From Oscillospiraceae bacterium (GTDB lineage: Bacteria; Bacillota; Clostridia; UMGS1883), in contig SVJI01000070.1 of the NCBI GenBank assembly GCA_015069065.1, positions 1 to 7,408 on the forward strand: 7,408 bases of DNA. The letters are read 5' to 3'. The notes under the pieces were generated by a model. The model saw only the letters and a program-made list of their open reading frames with translations, was not told where the DNA came from and did no database searches. Below are positions 6,476 to 7,408 of this stretch, piece after piece. A program made the translations under genes and the position numbers. Each line of letters opens with the position of its first letter. Position 1 is the stretch's first letter.

Positions 6476-6874
6476 TCACGGCCTTTCCCATATGCCTGTT
6501 TCCTCATTCTTTTTTAAAGCGAGTTTATATCCGCCGCCGATATCCGCAACATATATTTCTGTATCGTTTTTGCCAAGTGGTAATACAAATTCGGTCTTTG
6601 CACCAAAGGTACTGTTTAGTCCACCAAAGGTAGCATAGAATGACAGGTAATGCGGTTTAACTCCACCGCCACTGTCTTTAAACCCTCTGGTATGTCCCAT
6701 TGATGAAAAAATCCCTGTACTAAATTTTAACTGGGTTCCATCCTCCGAAACAGAATAATCGGAGATATACACATCATATCTCTTTGCAAACCCGCTGCCC
6801 ACATAATACAATATAGCCAGCACCATAGCAAGTACGGCTACAATCAATATAAAAACTGTAATTACCTTTTTCAT
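6476..6874 (-). CDS. Membrane-anchored extracytoplasmic protein of unknown function
   Basis: 132 residues from ATG 6874. I chose this start because AAGGAGGG (6883-6890) lies 8 nt upstream; the frame extends to a TTG at 6907, which would put twelve charged residues before the hydrophobic segment and lacks a ribosome site. Residues 1-25 are two lysines followed by a long hydrophobic stretch (VITVFILIVAVLAMVLAILY), a single membrane anchor or uncleaved signal with no lipobox cysteine. The remaining 105 or so residues look like a small beta-rich outer domain, with DYSVSEDGTQLKF, SSMGHTRGFKDSGGGVKPHY, YATFGGLNSTFGAK and a C-terminal ETGIWERP. I recall similar unnamed proteins in Clostridia and Bacilli, but know no function. 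It is the last gene of a cluster, 38 nt after the small membrane peptide gene. It contains no cysteine. Confidence 0.8.
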   Translation of the reverse strand: MKKVITVFILIVAVLAMVLAILYYVGSGFAKRYDVYISDYSVSEDGTQLKFSTGIFSSMGHTRGFKDSGGGVKPHYLSFYATFGGLNSTFGAKTEFVLPLGKNDTEIYVADIGGGYKLALKKNEETGIWERP

Positions 6875-6882
6875 ATATTGTT

Positions 6883-6890
6883 CCCTCCTT
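6883..6890 (-). promoter_or_regulatory. Ribosome binding site deciding the start at 6874
   Basis: AAGGAGGG on the minus strand, 8 nt before ATG 6874. It rules in the MKK start over the upstream TTG at 6907. Confidence 0.75.
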
Positions 6891-6912
6891 ATGAAGCTTG
6901 TCCCCAAAAGAG

Positions 6913-6993
6913 TTATTTTTTATCATTAAACATATACATAGCCACAGGTACTATAATTGCAACTGCGACTGCAAGCCATGTACTAAAATTCAC
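6913..6993 (-). CDS. Small hydrophobic membrane peptide, 26 residues (28 if started at GTG 6999)
   Basis: GTG 6993 opens a frame reading fMet-NFSTWLAVAVAIIVPV then AMYMFNDKK and a TAA at 6913. Residues about 6-21 form one hydrophobic segment with a central proline, flanked by a polar N-terminus and a C-terminal NDKK, as expected for a small single-pass membrane protein. GGAGG (7001-7005) is 7 nt upstream of GTG 6993. The in-frame GTG at 6999 is only 1 nt from that site but forms a GTGA overlap with the stop of the preceding gene. Either way translation would be coupled to the upstream cysteine-rich membrane protein, and the next gene starts 38 nt downstream. I do not recognise the family. Small membrane peptides in operons usually assist a partner membrane protein; whether that holds here is inference. 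The frame is short enough that chance cannot be excluded, but the ribosome site, the spacing and the composition all agree. Confidence 0.6.
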   Translation of the reverse strand: MNFSTWLAVAVAIIVPVAMYMFNDKK

Positions 6994-6995
6994 AC

Positions 6996-7408
6996 TCACC
7001 CCTCCCCTATAAATTTATATTTTTTAAGATAATGCCGAAGCTGTGTCTTATGATGGCACAGCTTCTCCCTGCACATGGCGCATGACAAAGATTTATTTGA
7101 CTCCTCCATAAACCGCTCAGGGTGTTTATGTACGGTAATTTCCCACCGCACAAGAAGTATCAGCGCCGCACCCAGAAGTGTCTGTGCATATATATTCCGC
7201 ACAAATATAAGCGGTGTAAACATCATGGCATAATCCCAGTTATATATACGGCAGGTGCCGCAACACTTGTTTTTCATTATCAATGTCTGAAACGGGCAGA
7301 AAAACAGTATGCATACCGTATCGCACACAGAATAAAACAGTGCTATTAAAAGCATTATCCCACTGTCAAAAACCCCTGTAAGATACAGCACGCCGATTAT
7401 TCCATTAA
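6996..7408 (-). CDS. Cysteine-rich membrane protein of unknown function, C-terminal part (5' end outside window)
   Basis: The frame stays open to the window edge (N-G-I-I-G precede the GTG at 7391), and that GTG has no visible ribosome site, so the gene probably starts beyond 7408; at least 137 residues are visible. Counting from GTG 7391, a hydrophobic segment (about 11-39) carries C23, C27 and C32 and ends at CPFQTLIM. Next is NKCCGTCRIYNWD with C43, C44 and C47, then a second hydrophobic segment, MMFTPLIFVRNIYAQ followed by TLLGAALILLVRW. The end is a basic, cytoplasmic-looking tail with HKHPERF and LSCAMCREKLCHHK, i.e. CxxC-x4-C plus two histidines. The spaced cysteines look like a metal or redox site. 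I recall similar unnamed clostridial proteins, but know no function. It overlaps the small peptide gene by 4 nt if that starts at 6999. Confidence 0.72.
   Translation of the reverse strand, partial: NGIIGVLYLTGVFDSGIMLLIALFYSVCDTVCILFFCPFQTLIMKNKCCGTCRIYNWDYAMMFTPLIFVRNIYAQTLLGAALILLVRWEITVHKHPERFMEESNKSLSCAMCREKLCHHKTQLRHYLKKYKFIGEG

Noticed and set aside
6326..6638. Two plus-strand open frames overlapping the yyaL end and the 132-residue gene
   Set aside because: They cross the hairpins and lie antisense to a gene with a good start; no supporting features.
7122..7349. 75-codon plus-strand frame opposite the cysteine-rich membrane protein
   Set aside because: Antisense shadow; the minus-strand frame has clear membrane segments and patterned cysteines.
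1..7408. tRNA, rRNA, CRISPR array, insertion sequence, riboswitch
   Set aside because: I saw no repeat-spacer pattern, transposase, cloverleaf or recognised riboswitch fold on either strand; intergenic gaps are all under 175 bp.

Overview
The window looks like a chromosomal segment from a low-GC Firmicute, most likely a Clostridia of the Oscillospirales/Lachnospirales type. This rests on AT-rich DNA, strong GGAGG ribosome binding sites, the clostridial form of thioredoxin reductase (an AAADAL-type NADPH helix), a short KdpD-like sensor kinase, and small clostridial membrane proteins. This is inference from style; there is no rRNA or other taxonomic marker.

Layout from left to right. (1) Bases 1-1138, plus strand: the 3' end of a YhcG/DUF1016-type PDDEXK nuclease gene, then a GHKL ATPase gene that stops abruptly after its ATP-binding domain. 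Such a pair is typical of accessory or defence DNA. (2) Bases 1063-2875, minus strand: a KdpDE-like two-component operon (sensor kinase then response regulator, 1 nt apart). The ATPase and the regulator run into each other tail to tail with a 76-bp overlap and no terminator, and both C-termini look foreign. I read this as a recombination or assembly junction near 1105-1125. (3) Bases 2978-4312, minus strand: a trxA-trxB thioredoxin operon closed by a hairpin. (4) Bases 4405-6345, plus strand: a complete YyaL/SSP411-type protein (thioredoxin-like domain plus alpha/alpha barrel), transcribed divergently from trxA and followed by two hairpins, the second with a clear U-tract. (5) Bases 6476-7408, minus strand: a compact three-gene cluster holding the 3' part of a cysteine-rich membrane protein, a previously uncalled 26-28-residue membrane peptide (6913-6993/6999), and a 132-residue membrane-anchored protein of unknown function.

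How the genes work together. TrxB reduces TrxA with NADPH, and the divergent YyaL protein carries its own CHWC thioredoxin-like site, so 3968-6345 reads as a thiol-redox locus. The KdpDE-like pair would sense potassium, turgor or a related signal, but no kdpFABC or trk target is present; its usual right- or left-hand context may have been lost at the junction. The best candidates for something undescribed are the small-protein operon at the right edge and the truncated nuclease/ATPase pair at the left edge. I see no complete new system within the window itself.
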